A DNA stretch of 64,000 bases from Bradyrhizobium sp. CCGUVB1N3 (GTDB taxonomy: Bacteria > Pseudomonadota > Alphaproteobacteria > Rhizobiales > Xanthobacteraceae), in contig NZ_JANADR010000001.1 of the NCBI RefSeq assembly GCF_024199925.1, positions 6,017,501-6,081,500 of the forward strand. The letters run 5' to 3'. The position numbers were made by a program, and so were the translations under genes. A model generated the notes under the pieces. That model did no database searches. It was not told the DNA's origin and worked only from the letters and a program-made list of their open reading frames with translations. Of this stretch, positions 1 through 8,837 are shown piece after piece (position 1 is the stretch's first letter; each line of letters opens with the position of its first letter).

Positions 1-1479
1 CTCAACCGCGTCTATTTCGGCTCCGGCGCCTATGGCGTCGAGGCCGCAGCGCAGAAATATTTCGGCAAGTCGGCCAGGAACGTGACGGTCGCGGAGGCCG
101 CGATGCTCGCGGGCCTCGTCAAATCGCCCTCGCGCCTTGCGCCCAACCGCAATCCCGAAGGCGCCGAGCAGCGCGCGCAGGTCGTGCTCGCCGCGCTGGC
201 GGAGGCCAAATTCATCACCGAAGCGCAGGCGCAGGCCTCGATCGGCCATCCCTCCTACAATGTGAAGCCGGCCGGCGCCGGCACCGTGAATTACGTCGCC
301 GACTGGATCGGCGAAGTGCTGGACGATCTCGTCGGACAGATCGACCAGAGCATCACGGTCGAGACCACGATTGATCCAAAGCTCCAGAGCGTGGCGGAAG
401 CCGCCATCATCGATGAGCTCGCGGCGAAAAGCGTGAAGTTCAACGTCAGCCAGGGCGCGCTGGTCGCCATGACGCCCGACGGCGCGGTGCGCGCCTTGGT
501 CGGCGGGCGGAACTATTCCGAGAGCCAGTACAATCGCGCGGTGACCGCCAAACGCCAGCCGGGCTCATCGTTCAAGCCGTTCGTCTATCTGACGGCGCTC
601 GAGCAGGGGTTGACGCCCGACACGATCCGCCAGGACGCGCCGATCGAGGTCAAGGGCTGGAAGCCCGAGAACTACACACATGAGTATTTCGGCGCGGTAA
701 CGCTGACGCAGGCGCTCGCGATGTCGCTCAACACGGTCGCAATCCGCCTCGGCCTCGAGGTCGGGCCGAAGAACGTGGTGCGCACCGCGCACCGGCTCGG
801 CATCTCCTCGAAGCTCGAGCCCAACGCCTCGATCGCGCTCGGTACCTCCGAAGTCTCGGTCGTCGAGCTGGTCGGCGCCTATGCGCCGTTCGCCAATGGC
901 GGCCTCGCCGTGTCGCCGCATGTGGTGACGAAGATCAAGACGATAGAAGGCGGCAAGCTGCTCTACATGCGCCAGGGTGACGAGCGCAACCAGGTGATCG
1001 AGCCGCGCTATGTGGCGATGATGAACACGATGATGCGGGAAACGCTGATCTCCGGCACCGCCAAGAAGGCGGAGATCCCCGGCTGGATGGCGGCCGGCAA
1101 GACCGGCACCAGCCAGGATTACCGCGACGCCTGGTTCGTCGGCTACACTGCCAACCTCGTCACCGGCGTCTGGCTCGGCAATGACGACAACTCGCCCACG
1201 AAGAAAGCCACCGGCGGCGGCCTGCCGGTGGAAGTCTGGTCGCGCTTCATGCGCACCGCGCACGAAGGCGTGCCGGTCGCAAGCCTGCCGAATTCGCAAG
1301 TCGGCTGGGGTCTGTCGAACCTCGCGCAGGCGGCCTCGCAAGTCTCCGCCCCGACGCAGCCCGCTCCCGTCAGCAACGGTGGCACTCGCCCGCCCCCGAC
1401 GCGCGCCAATGTGCGACCGGAGCCGGCCGCGGGGCTCGATGGCTGGCTGATGGATCGGTTGTTCGGCGGGAACCGGTAG
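1..1479 (+). CDS. Penicillin-binding protein 1A-type (class A), 5' truncated by window edge
   Basis: Bifunctional peptidoglycan synthase acting at the periplasmic face of the inner membrane: glycan polymerisation plus peptide cross-linking. The frame is open from base 1, so the N-terminal anchor and most of the glycosyltransferase domain lie outside the window. The end of that domain is visible (EAAMLAGLVKSPSRLAPNRN). The transpeptidase domain carries all three penicillin-binding motifs in order: S-x-x-K in PGSSFKPFVYL, S-x-N in MSLNTVAIR, and KTGTS in AGKTGTSQDYRDAW. The C-terminal 60 residues are Pro/Ala-rich, as often seen in rhizobial PBP1A homologues. The family call is safe; which paralogue it is cannot be decided from the fragment. 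Confidence 0.93.
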   Translation, partial: LNRVYFGSGAYGVEAAAQKYFGKSARNVTVAEAAMLAGLVKSPSRLAPNRNPEGAEQRAQVVLAALAEAKFITEAQAQASIGHPSYNVKPAGAGTVNYVADWIGEVLDDLVGQIDQSITVETTIDPKLQSVAEAAIIDELAAKSVKFNVSQGALVAMTPDGAVRALVGGRNYSESQYNRAVTAKRQPGSSFKPFVYLTALEQGLTPDTIRQDAPIEVKGWKPENYTHEYFGAVTLTQALAMSLNTVAIRLGLEVGPKNVVRTAHRLGISSKLEPNASIALGTSEVSVVELVGAYAPFANGGLAVSPHVVTKIKTIEGGKLLYMRQGDERNQVIEPRYVAMMNTMMRETLISGTAKKAEIPGWMAAGKTGTSQDYRDAWFVGYTANLVTGVWLGNDDNSPTKKATGGGLPVEVWSRFMRTAHEGVPVASLPNSQVGWGLSNLAQAASQVSAPTQPAPVSNGGTRPPPTRANVRPEPAAGLDGWLMDRLFGGNR

Positions 1480-1517
1480 CTGATCAGGCGCGATCAGACT
1501 TGGCCTGAACAAAAAGC

Positions 1518-1787
1518 TCGAAAACAACCCCATGCAAAGTAGCCGTCGACGGCCGGCGTGACGCACGGTGGATCTGCGTAGCCATCTGACACATCGGACA
1601 AATCAGCGGGCACGGCGCAATTTCGCTGCGCGTGGGGTCAGGCGTGCTGACGTCACCACCTTTTCGACTGTCATTCCCCGCGTAGGCGGGGAATCCAGTA
1701 CGCCGCGGCTTCTCCGTATTCGTTACCGCCTCTGGAATACTGGATCGCCCGCCCCAGTGCGCAAGTGCGCACAAGGCGGGCGATGAC
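1518..1787. repeat. Dispersed repeat, copy A: 26-bp motif plus palindromic unit
   Basis: This fills the 335-bp gene-free stretch after the PBP gene. Positions 1518-1543 are identical to 47449-47474. About 130 bp further on, 1670-1787 is a compound palindrome: an outer hairpin (ATTCCCCGCG...CGGGGAAT), ATCCAGTAC, an inner segment, TACTGGAT and a second hairpin ending in ATGAC. The same palindromic unit occurs at 47547-47648 in the opposite orientation relative to the 26-bp motif. No coding signal is convincing here. Confidence 0.8.
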
Positions 1788-1814
1788 ACCTTCAATTGGG
1801 CTGGTAACGAGGAC

Positions 1815-2573
1815 TCAATCCTCGATCCCGTACCGATGCAGGTCGTTGCCGTGCGTGTCGAGCCACTTCTTGGCGCGCTCGACCGACGGGCAGACCTTCG
1901 CGCACACCCGCCAGAACCGCGGTGAGTGGTTCATCTCGACGAGATGGGCGACCTCGTGGGCGGCGAGATAGTCCAGCACGTAGGGCGGCGCGAGGATCAG
2001 GCGCCAGGAGAACGACAGCGAGCCGGCGGAGGTGCAGGAGCCCCAGCGGCTCGACTGATCGCGGATCGACAGCCGCCTGACGCGAACGCCGAGCTCGCCG
2101 GCGTAAGCTTCCGCCGACCGCTGCAGATCGTGGCGCGCCTCGCGCTTCAGGAAGTCATGGACACGGCGATCGACGTGATCGACGCCGCCGGCAACGCAGA
2201 TGATGCGCTCGCCGCTGTCGCGCACTTCCGTCCACACCGTGCCGCGCACGCCGGCGCGATGCACGATCCGATGCGGCAAGCCACGAAGCGGTATCACGGT
2301 GCCCGTCTGGAACGGCGCGGCCTTGGGCAAGCGGCCAAGGCGCGCGGCTATCCATGCACCGTGACGCTGCGCGAAGTCTTTTGCCTCCGCGAGCGTGCCA
2401 CGCGGCGGCATTGTGAGGATCGCTTCGCGATCGCTCGGATGAATTCGAAGCGTATAGCGCCGCGCGCGACGGTGTCGGCGCAGCCTTATCGCAAAGAATT
2501 GCGACCCGTGGTGGATCACAAAGGTCTTGGGTTCGTGGGGCCGCCGATAAAGGAGCGCGCGAGTGGCCATGTC
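1815..2573 (-). CDS. YgjP-like M48-type metallopeptidase domain protein (DUF45)
   Basis: Predicted zinc metallopeptidase of the YgjP/DUF45 group, probably cytoplasmic; physiological substrates in this family are poorly known. The zinc motif HEVAHL lies near the C-terminus (LAAHEVAHLVEMNHSPRFW), followed by the third-ligand region. The stretch SSRWGSCTSAGSLSFSWRL just upstream is a family hallmark. I start at MATRALLYRRP (252 aa), because the longer frame to 2654 adds 27 residues that look like an upstream extension rather than protein. It is convergent with the PBP gene across a repeat, and a 287-bp gene-free stretch follows before phaZ. Confidence 0.85.
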   Translation of the reverse strand, partial: DMATRALLYRRPHEPKTFVIHHGSQFFAIRLRRHRRARRYTLRIHPSDREAILTMPPRGTLAEAKDFAQRHGAWIAARLGRLPKAAPFQTGTVIPLRGLPHRIVHRAGVRGTVWTEVRDSGERIICVAGGVDHVDRRVHDFLKREARHDLQRSAEAYAGELGVRVRRLSIRDQSSRWGSCTSAGSLSFSWRLILAPPYVLDYLAAHEVAHLVEMNHSPRFWRVCAKVCPSVERAKKWLDTHGNDLHRYGIED

Positions 2574-2860
2574 TGTCAGTCCGGGGAGCAGGAGTTCGCC
2601 CGGATTCTGCCATAACCGCCGCCACGGAAAGCGCTCGGCGCAAAAACAAATCATTTGCCCAATATACAGGGGTTGGCAGCCCGGGAGGCCCTACAGACTG
2701 GGGTTGGAACCCGATTTTTTCGCCCCCGCTGGACGCATGCTGGGGCCCCAAAATCTGAGGCCGCACTCACTCCTAGGAGGCTACCTAAATACCGCGAATC
2801 CGACGGGAACCCGGGCCCGTCGGAAGGCCCTGGCGGACGCGGGAAACCCGAAAAAGCGGC

Positions 2861-4189
2861 CTATTCGGCCGCCAGCGCCAGTGAAGCCTTCGGATTCGCC
2901 GCCGAAATCATGAAATCGTGGATACGCGGCACGATTTCCGACTTGAAGCGCGAGCCATTGAACACGCCGTAATGTCCGACGCCCTTCTGCACGTAATGCA
3001 CGCGGCGATTTTCGGGGATCGAGCTGCACAAACCATGCGTCGCTTCGGTCTGACCGAGACCCGAGATGTCGTCGTTCTCGCCTTCCACCGTCATCAGCGC
3101 AACACGCGTGATCTTGGTGGGATCAACCCGCGTGCCGCGATGGGTCATCTCACCCTTCGGCAGCGCGTGCTTGACGAACACGGTATCGACCGTCTGCAGG
3201 TAATACTCCGCGGTCAGGTCCATCACCGCGAGATATTCGTCGTAGAAGTCGCGGTGCTTGTCGACGAGATCGCCGTCGCCCTTCACCAGATGGGCAAACA
3301 GCTGCTTGTGCGCATCCATATGCCGGTCGAGATTCATGCTGATGAAGCCGTTGAGCTGCAAAAAGCCCGGATAGACGTCGCGCATCATGCCGGGATGCGG
3401 GAACGGCACCTTGGTGATGACGTGGTTGCGGAACCAGTCGATGCCGCGCTCTTCGGCAACCTTGTTCACCGCGGTCGGATTGCGGCGGGTGTCGATCGGG
3501 CCGCCCATCAGCGTCATCGAGGTCGGCACGAACGGGTCGCGCCGCGCCTCCATGATCGAGACGGCCGCGACGACGGGGACGGAAGGCTGGCACACCGCCA
3601 TCACATGGGTGTTGCCGCCGAGCACATGCAGCATCTCGATGACGTAGTCGATGTAGTCGTCGAGATCGAAGCGGCCTTCGCTCAGGGGGACCATGCGAGC
3701 GTCGGCCCAATCGGTGATGTAGACCTCATGCGCGGGCAGCAGGGCCTCGACAGTGCCGCGAAGCAGCGTCGCGTAATGGCCGGACATCGGCGCCACGATC
3801 AGGACGCGCGGCTGAGGGCTGCGCAGCGGACGGGTGAATTTGCGATCGAAATAGAGCAGCCGGCAAAACGGTTTTTCCCAGACCGGGCGGACCTCGACGG
3901 GAACACGTATGCCGTTGACTTCGGTGTCGTCGAGCCCCCATTCCGGCTTGCCGTAGCGGCGCGTGGTGCGCTCGAACAATTCGCAGGCCGCGGCCAGCGA
4001 TTTGCCGACATCGGTGTGCGACCACGGATTCAGGGGATTCTGAAACAGGATCTTGGTGGCGTCGGTGACGGCGCGCGCTGGATTGAGAGAGGCATGCGCC
4101 ATCTCGTACATCCAGTACATCGGCGTCGTTAAGACCGGACTGCCTTCGGCCACTAGGGGCGGTGCGCCGCCAAACTCACCAATGGGCAT
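2861..4189 (-). CDS. phaZ: Intracellular polyhydroxybutyrate depolymerase
   Basis: Mobilises intracellular PHB granules by thiolytic or hydrolytic cleavage of the polymer. The protein (442 aa) matches the PhaZ family along its length: an N-terminal MYWMYEMAHASLNPARA block, then VAPMSGHYATLLRGTVEALL, and the lipase-box-like AVCQPSVPVV that supplies the nucleophilic cysteine (Cys200 here, corresponding to the active-site Cys of the Ralstonia depolymerase). The ATG at 4189 has GAGAGG about 10 bp upstream. A second in-frame ATG at residue 24 aligns with shorter homologues, so the true start could be 4120. It is a single-gene unit with its own 120-bp upstream region. Confidence 0.9.
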   Translation of the reverse strand: MPIGEFGGAPPLVAEGSPVLTTPMYWMYEMAHASLNPARAVTDATKILFQNPLNPWSHTDVGKSLAAACELFERTTRRYGKPEWGLDDTEVNGIRVPVEVRPVWEKPFCRLLYFDRKFTRPLRSPQPRVLIVAPMSGHYATLLRGTVEALLPAHEVYITDWADARMVPLSEGRFDLDDYIDYVIEMLHVLGGNTHVMAVCQPSVPVVAAVSIMEARRDPFVPTSMTLMGGPIDTRRNPTAVNKVAEERGIDWFRNHVITKVPFPHPGMMRDVYPGFLQLNGFISMNLDRHMDAHKQLFAHLVKGDGDLVDKHRDFYDEYLAVMDLTAEYYLQTVDTVFVKHALPKGEMTHRGTRVDPTKITRVALMTVEGENDDISGLGQTEATHGLCSSIPENRRVHYVQKGVGHYGVFNGSRFKSEIVPRIHDFMISAANPKASLALAAE

Positions 4190-4311
4190 TATCGTACATC
4201 CTCTCGCATCGCAGCATACTGCCGAATGCGTAATATTGCGTCAATGCATGGTTCCGTACATGTACGGGTCCGAAGTCGCAAAAACGAGCCTGAATCCACG
4301 GGAAATTGAAA

Positions 4312-5130
4312 CTATTCGCCGCTGGACAGCAGCGAGCCGTGCTTCTTGGCGCTGCGCAAAAGGGCAAGGAATGCCCAGAAAGACGCCGCCAGAAGGCCCG
4401 CATTGATGGCGAGCGCATCGAGCATCAGGTCGGCGCGGAAGCTGTGCTCGATCAGGAGCGCCCGCATTCCCTCGAACACATAGGTCGGCGGCAGCGTCCA
4501 GGCGACAATCTGCAGCCAGGGCGGCAGCACGCTGACGGGATAGTAAATGCAGGCGAGCGGCATGATCGCGAACATCAAGGTCCAGACGATGCTTTCGGCC
4601 CCGAGCCCGTTCCGTAACACCAGGCCGGAAACGAAGATGCCGACCGCCCAGCTCGTGAAGATCAGATTGCAGAAGAAGGCGATCAGCGGCAGGCCGAGGC
4701 TGTAGAAATTGAAGTGAAACAGAAACAGCGCGAGCAGCGTCATCGGGATGACGCCGATCGCGAGCCGGATCAGGCTCATGACCATGAGCGCGAGCAGGAA
4801 CTCGATCGGCTTAAGCGGGCTCATCATGAGATTGCCGATGTTGCGCGCCCACATCTCCTCCAGGAACGAGATGGAGAAGCCGAGCTGGCCTCGGAACAGG
4901 ATGTCCCAGAGGATGACGGCGCCGATCAGCGTGCCGCCGGCCCGCGCGAAGAAATTGGCGTTTTGCGCGATATAGAGCTGGATGAAGCCCCAGGTGATGA
5001 CCTGGAGCGCCGGCCAGTAGAGCAGCTCCAGAAGCCGCGGCCATGACGACATCAACAGGTACCAGTAGCGCAGGATCATCGCATTGATGCGATGCATCGC
5101 CAGGCCGCGATGGAGGGAAATCTCGCTCAT
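4312..5130 (-). CDS. ABC-2 type transporter permease
   Basis: Inner-membrane permease of an ABC-2 (NodJ/DrrB-like) exporter, 272 aa with about six hydrophobic segments starting at ILRYWYLLMSSWPRLLELLYW. The ABC-2 signature region near the C-terminus (MPLACIYYPVSVLPPWLQ, then LPPTYVFEGMR) is well kept. Its start codon overlaps the stop of the upstream ATPase gene by 4 bp (ATGA at 5127-5130), so the two are translationally coupled. The exported substrate cannot be read from the sequence. Confidence 0.88.
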   Translation of the reverse strand: MSEISLHRGLAMHRINAMILRYWYLLMSSWPRLLELLYWPALQVITWGFIQLYIAQNANFFARAGGTLIGAVILWDILFRGQLGFSISFLEEMWARNIGNLMMSPLKPIEFLLALMVMSLIRLAIGVIPMTLLALFLFHFNFYSLGLPLIAFFCNLIFTSWAVGIFVSGLVLRNGLGAESIVWTLMFAIMPLACIYYPVSVLPPWLQIVAWTLPPTYVFEGMRALLIEHSFRADLMLDALAINAGLLAASFWAFLALLRSAKKHGSLLSSGE

Positions 5131-5933
5131 CGCACCGCCTCCCGCGCCGCTCCGTTGCTGCGGCCGCGCGCGACGTCGAGAAACACCTCTTCCAACGTGG
5201 CGCGGTTGTAGCGGGCCATGATGGCGTCGGGCGTGTCGTCATCCTCGATGCGGCCGCGCTTCATGATGATGACGCGGTCGCAGAGACGCTCGACCTCGAG
5301 CATGTTGTGCGAGGCGAGCAGGATGGTGGCGTTATGGGCCTTGCGGTAGGCCTCGAGATGCGCCCGCACCCAGTCGGCCGTGTCGGGGTCGAGCGAGGCC
5401 GTCGGCTCGTCCAGCAGCAGCAGCTCGGGCTGGTTGATCAGCGCCTTCGCAAGCGCAACGCGGGTCTTCTGCCCGGCCGAGAGCTTGCCGTTGGCCCGGT
5501 CGATGAATTCGTTGAGATCGAGATCGTCGGCAAGCTGCGCGATGCGACCGGACAGATCCTTCACCGCATAGAGCTTGCCGAAAATCGTCAGATTCTGCCG
5601 CACCGTGAGCCGCATCGGCATGTCGACATAGGGGCTTTCGAAATTCATCCGCCCGAGCACATCGGCGCTCTCTTCCGGCATCCGATGCCCGAGCACCCGC
5701 ACGCGGCCGGAGGTCGGCAGCACGAGACCCATGATCATCGCGATCGTCGTGGTCTTGCCGGCGCCGTTGCCGCCGAGCAGACCCGTGATGCTGCCGCGCG
5801 GAAGCGAAAAAGAAATGTCGTCGACCGCGCGGGTCTGCTTGTAGAACTTGACGAGATGGTCGACCTCGATCGCCGCGGACAGTGTGCTGTCCGCGACAGT
5901 CAGCCGACTTGAAGCCTTGTCATTCTCGGTCAT
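5127..5933 (-). CDS. ABC transporter ATP-binding protein
   Basis: Nucleotide-binding subunit of the ABC-2 exporter encoded with the permease downstream. All motifs are present: Walker A GGNGAGKTT, signature LSAGQKTRVALAKAL, Walker B LLLLDEPTASLDP and the switch histidine in LLASHNM. I start at MTENDKASSRL (268 aa); the frame is open upstream to 6419 but that stretch reads antisense to regS and is not protein-like. The gene is transcribed divergently from regS across about 100 bp, so the two promoters must lie close together there. Confidence 0.9.
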   Translation of the reverse strand: MTENDKASSRLTVADSTLSAAIEVDHLVKFYKQTRAVDDISFSLPRGSITGLLGGNGAGKTTTIAMIMGLVLPTSGRVRVLGHRMPEESADVLGRMNFESPYVDMPMRLTVRQNLTIFGKLYAVKDLSGRIAQLADDLDLNEFIDRANGKLSAGQKTRVALAKALINQPELLLLDEPTASLDPDTADWVRAHLEAYRKAHNATILLASHNMLEVERLCDRVIIMKRGRIEDDDTPDAIMARYNRATLEEVFLDVARGRSNGAAREAVR

Positions 5934-6033
5934 GCTGGGCGTTCTTCTGCTATTGCGGCGGCAAGCGCAAGACTTGTAACCAGACGGATTGTGTGAGCCA
6001 CCCGCGTTTGTGACCTGAGAAGGCAGTGCCCAA

Positions 6034-7365
6034 TTGGCCGATATGACTGAAATTGCCGCTTCCGAGTTTCGCCATTCGCGGCGGCATATCCGCCTGGATA
6101 CGATCCTGCGGCTGCGCTGGCTGGCGGTGCTCGGCCAGCTCGCCGCCATCTTCATCGTGGCGCAGGGGCTGGAATTCAACGTTCCGATCATCCCCTGCGT
6201 CACCATCATCGGGCTGTCGGCGGCGCTCAACCTCGCCCTGCAAACGGCGGTCAATCCGATGCGGCGGCTGGAGGGCGTCCATGCGGCCGCACTGCTGGCG
6301 CTGAACATCGTGGAATTGGCTGGGCTCTTGTTCTTCACCGGCGGATTGCAGAACCCGTTCTCATTCCTGTTCCTGGCCCCGGTCCTGATCTCGGCGACCG
6401 CGCTGCCGGCGCGGCTCACCTTCGGCCTCGGCCTGCTGGCGGTCGCCTGCGCGTCGGTCCTGGTCTTCTTTCATCTGCCGCTGCCCTGGGACACCGACGA
6501 TCCCCTGGTGCTGCCGCCGATCTATCTGGTCGGCGTCTGGCTTTCGATCGTGCTCGCAATCGGCGTCACCAGCCTCTACTCCTTCCAGGTGACGGAAGAG
6601 GCGCGCAAGCTCGCGGACGCGCTCGCCGCGACCGAGCTGGTGCTGACGCGCGAGCAGCATCTGACCCAGCTCGACGGGCTTGCGGCGGCGGCCGCGCATG
6701 AGCTCGGCACGCCGCTGGCGACGATCTTCCTGATCTCGCGCGAACTGGAGAAGACGGTGAAGGACGCAACCTTTGCCGCCGATCTGAAAACCCTGCGCGA
6801 GCAGACGCAGCGTTGCCGCGACATCCTGAGCAAGATCACCCAGCTCTCCTCCACCGGCGCGCCGTTCGATCGCATGAAGCTGTCCGAGCTGATCGAGGAG
6901 GTCGTGGCACCGCACCGCGATTTCGGTGTCGCCATCAAGGTGCGGATCGCGGTGGCGGCGACCATGGAACCGGTCGGCTCGCGCAATCCCGCGATCCTCT
7001 ATGGCGTCGGCAATATCGTCGAAAATGCTGTCGATTTTGCCCATACCACCGTCGAGGTGAACGCCTGGTGGAACAATGACAGTCTCGAGATCCTGATCTC
7101 CGACGACGGACCCGGCATTCCCCCTGATATCTTGAACCGGATCGGCGAGCCCTATCTGTCGCGCCGGCGCTTGCAGGATGACGGTGGAGGCGAGCGTCGC
7201 GGCCTGGGGCTCGGGGTGTTCATCGCGCGCACGCTTCTGGAGCGCACGGGCGCGAAAGTCTCGTTTACCAATCGGACGTTCCCCGAGCATGGCGCCGTGG
7301 TGCAGATCGCATGGCCGCGCGAGCGATTTGAGGCTACCGAGACGATCGAAGAAACAATAGGATAG
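6034..7365 (+). CDS. regS: Redox-sensing histidine kinase RegS (RegB/PrrB/ActS family)
   Basis: Membrane sensor kinase of the global redox two-component system that controls nitrogen fixation, respiration and CO2 fixation genes in alphaproteobacteria. The N-terminal half has about six transmembrane segments and the strictly conserved heptapeptide GGLQNPF, the ubiquinone-binding signature of RegB. The phosphoacceptor histidine lies in AAHELGTPLATI. A cysteine 39 residues later (QTQRCRDIL) matches the redox-active Cys265 of Rhodobacter RegB. The kinase domain has an N-box (IVENAVDFA) and G-boxes (DDGPGIP, RRGLGLGVFIA). I prefer the TTG at 6034, which has GAGAAGG 10 bp upstream; an ATG at 6043 is the alternative. 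Confidence 0.93.
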   Translation: MADMTEIAASEFRHSRRHIRLDTILRLRWLAVLGQLAAIFIVAQGLEFNVPIIPCVTIIGLSAALNLALQTAVNPMRRLEGVHAAALLALNIVELAGLLFFTGGLQNPFSFLFLAPVLISATALPARLTFGLGLLAVACASVLVFFHLPLPWDTDDPLVLPPIYLVGVWLSIVLAIGVTSLYSFQVTEEARKLADALAATELVLTREQHLTQLDGLAAAAAHELGTPLATIFLISRELEKTVKDATFAADLKTLREQTQRCRDILSKITQLSSTGAPFDRMKLSELIEEVVAPHRDFGVAIKVRIAVAATMEPVGSRNPAILYGVGNIVENAVDFAHTTVEVNAWWNNDSLEILISDDGPGIPPDILNRIGEPYLSRRRLQDDGGGERRGLGLGVFIARTLLERTGAKVSFTNRTFPEHGAVVQIAWPRERFEATETIEETIG

Positions 7366-7468
7366 ACCGCGACGTTGCGTCGCACTGCATAACCGGTCGA
7401 CTTTCGGCGACCTTGGCAGCGCACGATTGCAACGCCATATGTTCCAGCGTTGGAGAGAGGACAAAACC

Positions 7469-8023
7469 TTGAACGCCATCGCCGAACTGAATGAACAGGC
7501 CGACCGCTCACTGCTGATCGTCGAGGACGACAAGCCGTTTCTGGAGCGGCTGTCGCGCGCCATGGAGACGCGCGGCTTCACCGTGACCTCCTGCGATACC
7601 GTCTCGGATGGATTGGCAGAGATCGGCAAGGCCGCGCCTGCCTTCGCGGTGGTGGACTTGCGACTCGGCGACGGCAACGGCCTCGACGTGGTCTCGGCGC
7701 TGAAGAAGAAGCGCCCCGACGCGCGCGCCATCGTGCTCACCGGCTATGGCAACATTGCCACCGCCGTGACCGCGGTGAAGATGGGCGCGATCGATTATCT
7801 CTCCAAGCCGGCCGACGCCGACGACGTCGTCGCCGCCTTGCTTTCAACCGGCACTGAAAAGTCCGAGCTGCCGGCGAACCCGATGTCGGCCGACCGCGTG
7901 CGCTGGGAGCACATCCAGCGCATCTACGAGATGTGCAACCGCAACGTCTCGGAAACCGCGCGCCGCCTCAACATGCACCGCCGCACCCTGCAGCGAATCC
8001 TGGCCAAGCGCGCGCCGCGGTAG
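7469..8023 (+). CDS. regR: Response regulator RegR (RegA/PrrA/ActR family)
   Basis: DNA-binding partner of the RegS kinase. The receiver domain occupies the first ~125 residues with acidic pocket VEDD and phosphoacceptor Asp in AVVDLRLGDG. The C-terminal Fis-type helix-turn-helix NVSETARRLNMHRRTLQR is nearly invariant across RegA homologues. The longer frame begins at 7427, but a TTG at 7469 has GGAGAGAGG 8 bp upstream and begins with MNAIAELNEQADRSLL, so I take 184 aa. It lies about 100 bp downstream of regS on the same strand. In Bradyrhizobium RegR is known to activate fixR-nifA; that role is family knowledge, not shown here. Confidence 0.93.
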   Translation: MNAIAELNEQADRSLLIVEDDKPFLERLSRAMETRGFTVTSCDTVSDGLAEIGKAAPAFAVVDLRLGDGNGLDVVSALKKKRPDARAIVLTGYGNIATAVTAVKMGAIDYLSKPADADDVVAALLSTGTEKSELPANPMSADRVRWEHIQRIYEMCNRNVSETARRLNMHRRTLQRILAKRAPR

Positions 8024-8034
8024 TTCCGCATGCT

Positions 8035-8130
8035 GTAGGGTGGGCAAAGCGAAGCGTGCCCACCACTTGGACCATCCAGCATTGAGGCAGAAGAGGTGGG
8101 CGCGGCGCTACGCGCCTTTGCCCACCTTAC
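8035..8130. repeat. Palindromic intergenic repeat (GTAGGGTGGGCAAAG family), copy 1
   Basis: Outer arms GTAGGGTGGGCAAAG (left) and CTTTGCCCACCTTAC (right) are near-complementary, with an inner hairpin at each end (AGCGAAGCG, GGCGCTACGCGCC). The same architecture occurs at 46068-46166 and, degraded, at 42648-42777. It sits between the convergent regR and mmcB genes and may act as a bidirectional attenuator or be a mobile palindrome. Confidence 0.8.
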
Positions 8131-8140
8131 GAGATCGCCG

Positions 8141-8632
8141 CTACTCCCAAAACTCCGCATGGCCCTGCGGATCGACCAAGCGATTGATCCGGAGCGCAGC
8201 CGCCATCGCAAAACGCACCGTCATCTGCTTGCGGGTGGGGGCCGGCAGCTTGTGCTCGGGCGCCTCGCAGTGGAGATGCGCGCCATAGGCATCCGCGATG
8301 ATCAGGCCGGTATCTTGTGGGAAAATCTCGCAAGGAAGGTCCTGCGTGAAGGCGAAGAACAGCCGGTCGCAATGGGCGCGATACTCGTGCCATTTCTGGT
8401 CGCTGCGCAGATCCTCGACCGATGACTTGATCTCGACGATCCAGATCTCGCCGCGCTCGTTCAGCGCGACGAGATCGGCACGACGGCCCGACGGCAGCGG
8501 CAGTTCGCTGACGCAGGAGAAGCCGAGCGATCGCAACAGCCGCGCCGTGCCGCGCGCGACCGCGAGCGCGGTTTCGGACTGGCGGCCGTCGGTCGGCGGC
8601 ACGAGTGCGATGTGGCGGGCAGCGTTGTCCAT
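8141..8632 (-). CDS. mmcB: MmcB family DNA repair protein
   Basis: A 163-aa protein with a restriction-endonuclease-like fold of the MmcB family. In Caulobacter, MmcB is an SOS-independent DNA-damage gene implicated in ImuB/DnaE2-type mutagenesis. Visible family features are RLLRSLGFSCVSELPLPSGRRADLVALNERGEIWIVEIKSS (nuclease-core acidic residues followed by E-I-K) and the conserved block HEYRAHCDRLFFAF. The catalytic-like arrangement D...E-x-K is intact. It is a single gene between two palindromic repeats. Confidence 0.87.
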   Translation of the reverse strand: MDNAARHIALVPPTDGRQSETALAVARGTARLLRSLGFSCVSELPLPSGRRADLVALNERGEIWIVEIKSSVEDLRSDQKWHEYRAHCDRLFFAFTQDLPCEIFPQDTGLIIADAYGAHLHCEAPEHKLPAPTRKQMTVRFAMAAALRINRLVDPQGHAEFWE

Positions 8633-8704
8633 GGGGCAAGTCTAGCCGATTCCGCTGCGCGCGCCCACTGTAGGATGGAGGCGAGCTGCAGCCAATTCTC
8701 AGCT

Positions 8705-8826
8705 GTCGTCCCGGCGAAGGCCGGGACCTATAACCACCGGGCCGAGTTGCAACGCAAAGCTGGTAACCACGAGCCTTCGCCAAACTTCTTCCTGTCGCTA
8801 TGGGTCCCGGCCTTCGCCGGGACGAC
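8705..8826. repeat. Inverted-repeat intergenic unit (CGGCGAAGGCCGGGACC family), copy 1
   Basis: Complementary arms GTCGTCCCGGCGAAGGCCGG (from 8705) and CCGGCCTTCGCCGGGACGAC (to 8826) flank an ~80-bp centre. The centre contains GGTAACCACGAG and CTTCGCCAAAC, which are repeated at 21835-21967. The unit lies between the convergent ends of the GH13 gene and mmcB. Confidence 0.85.
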
Positions 8827-8837
8827 GGATGGAATCT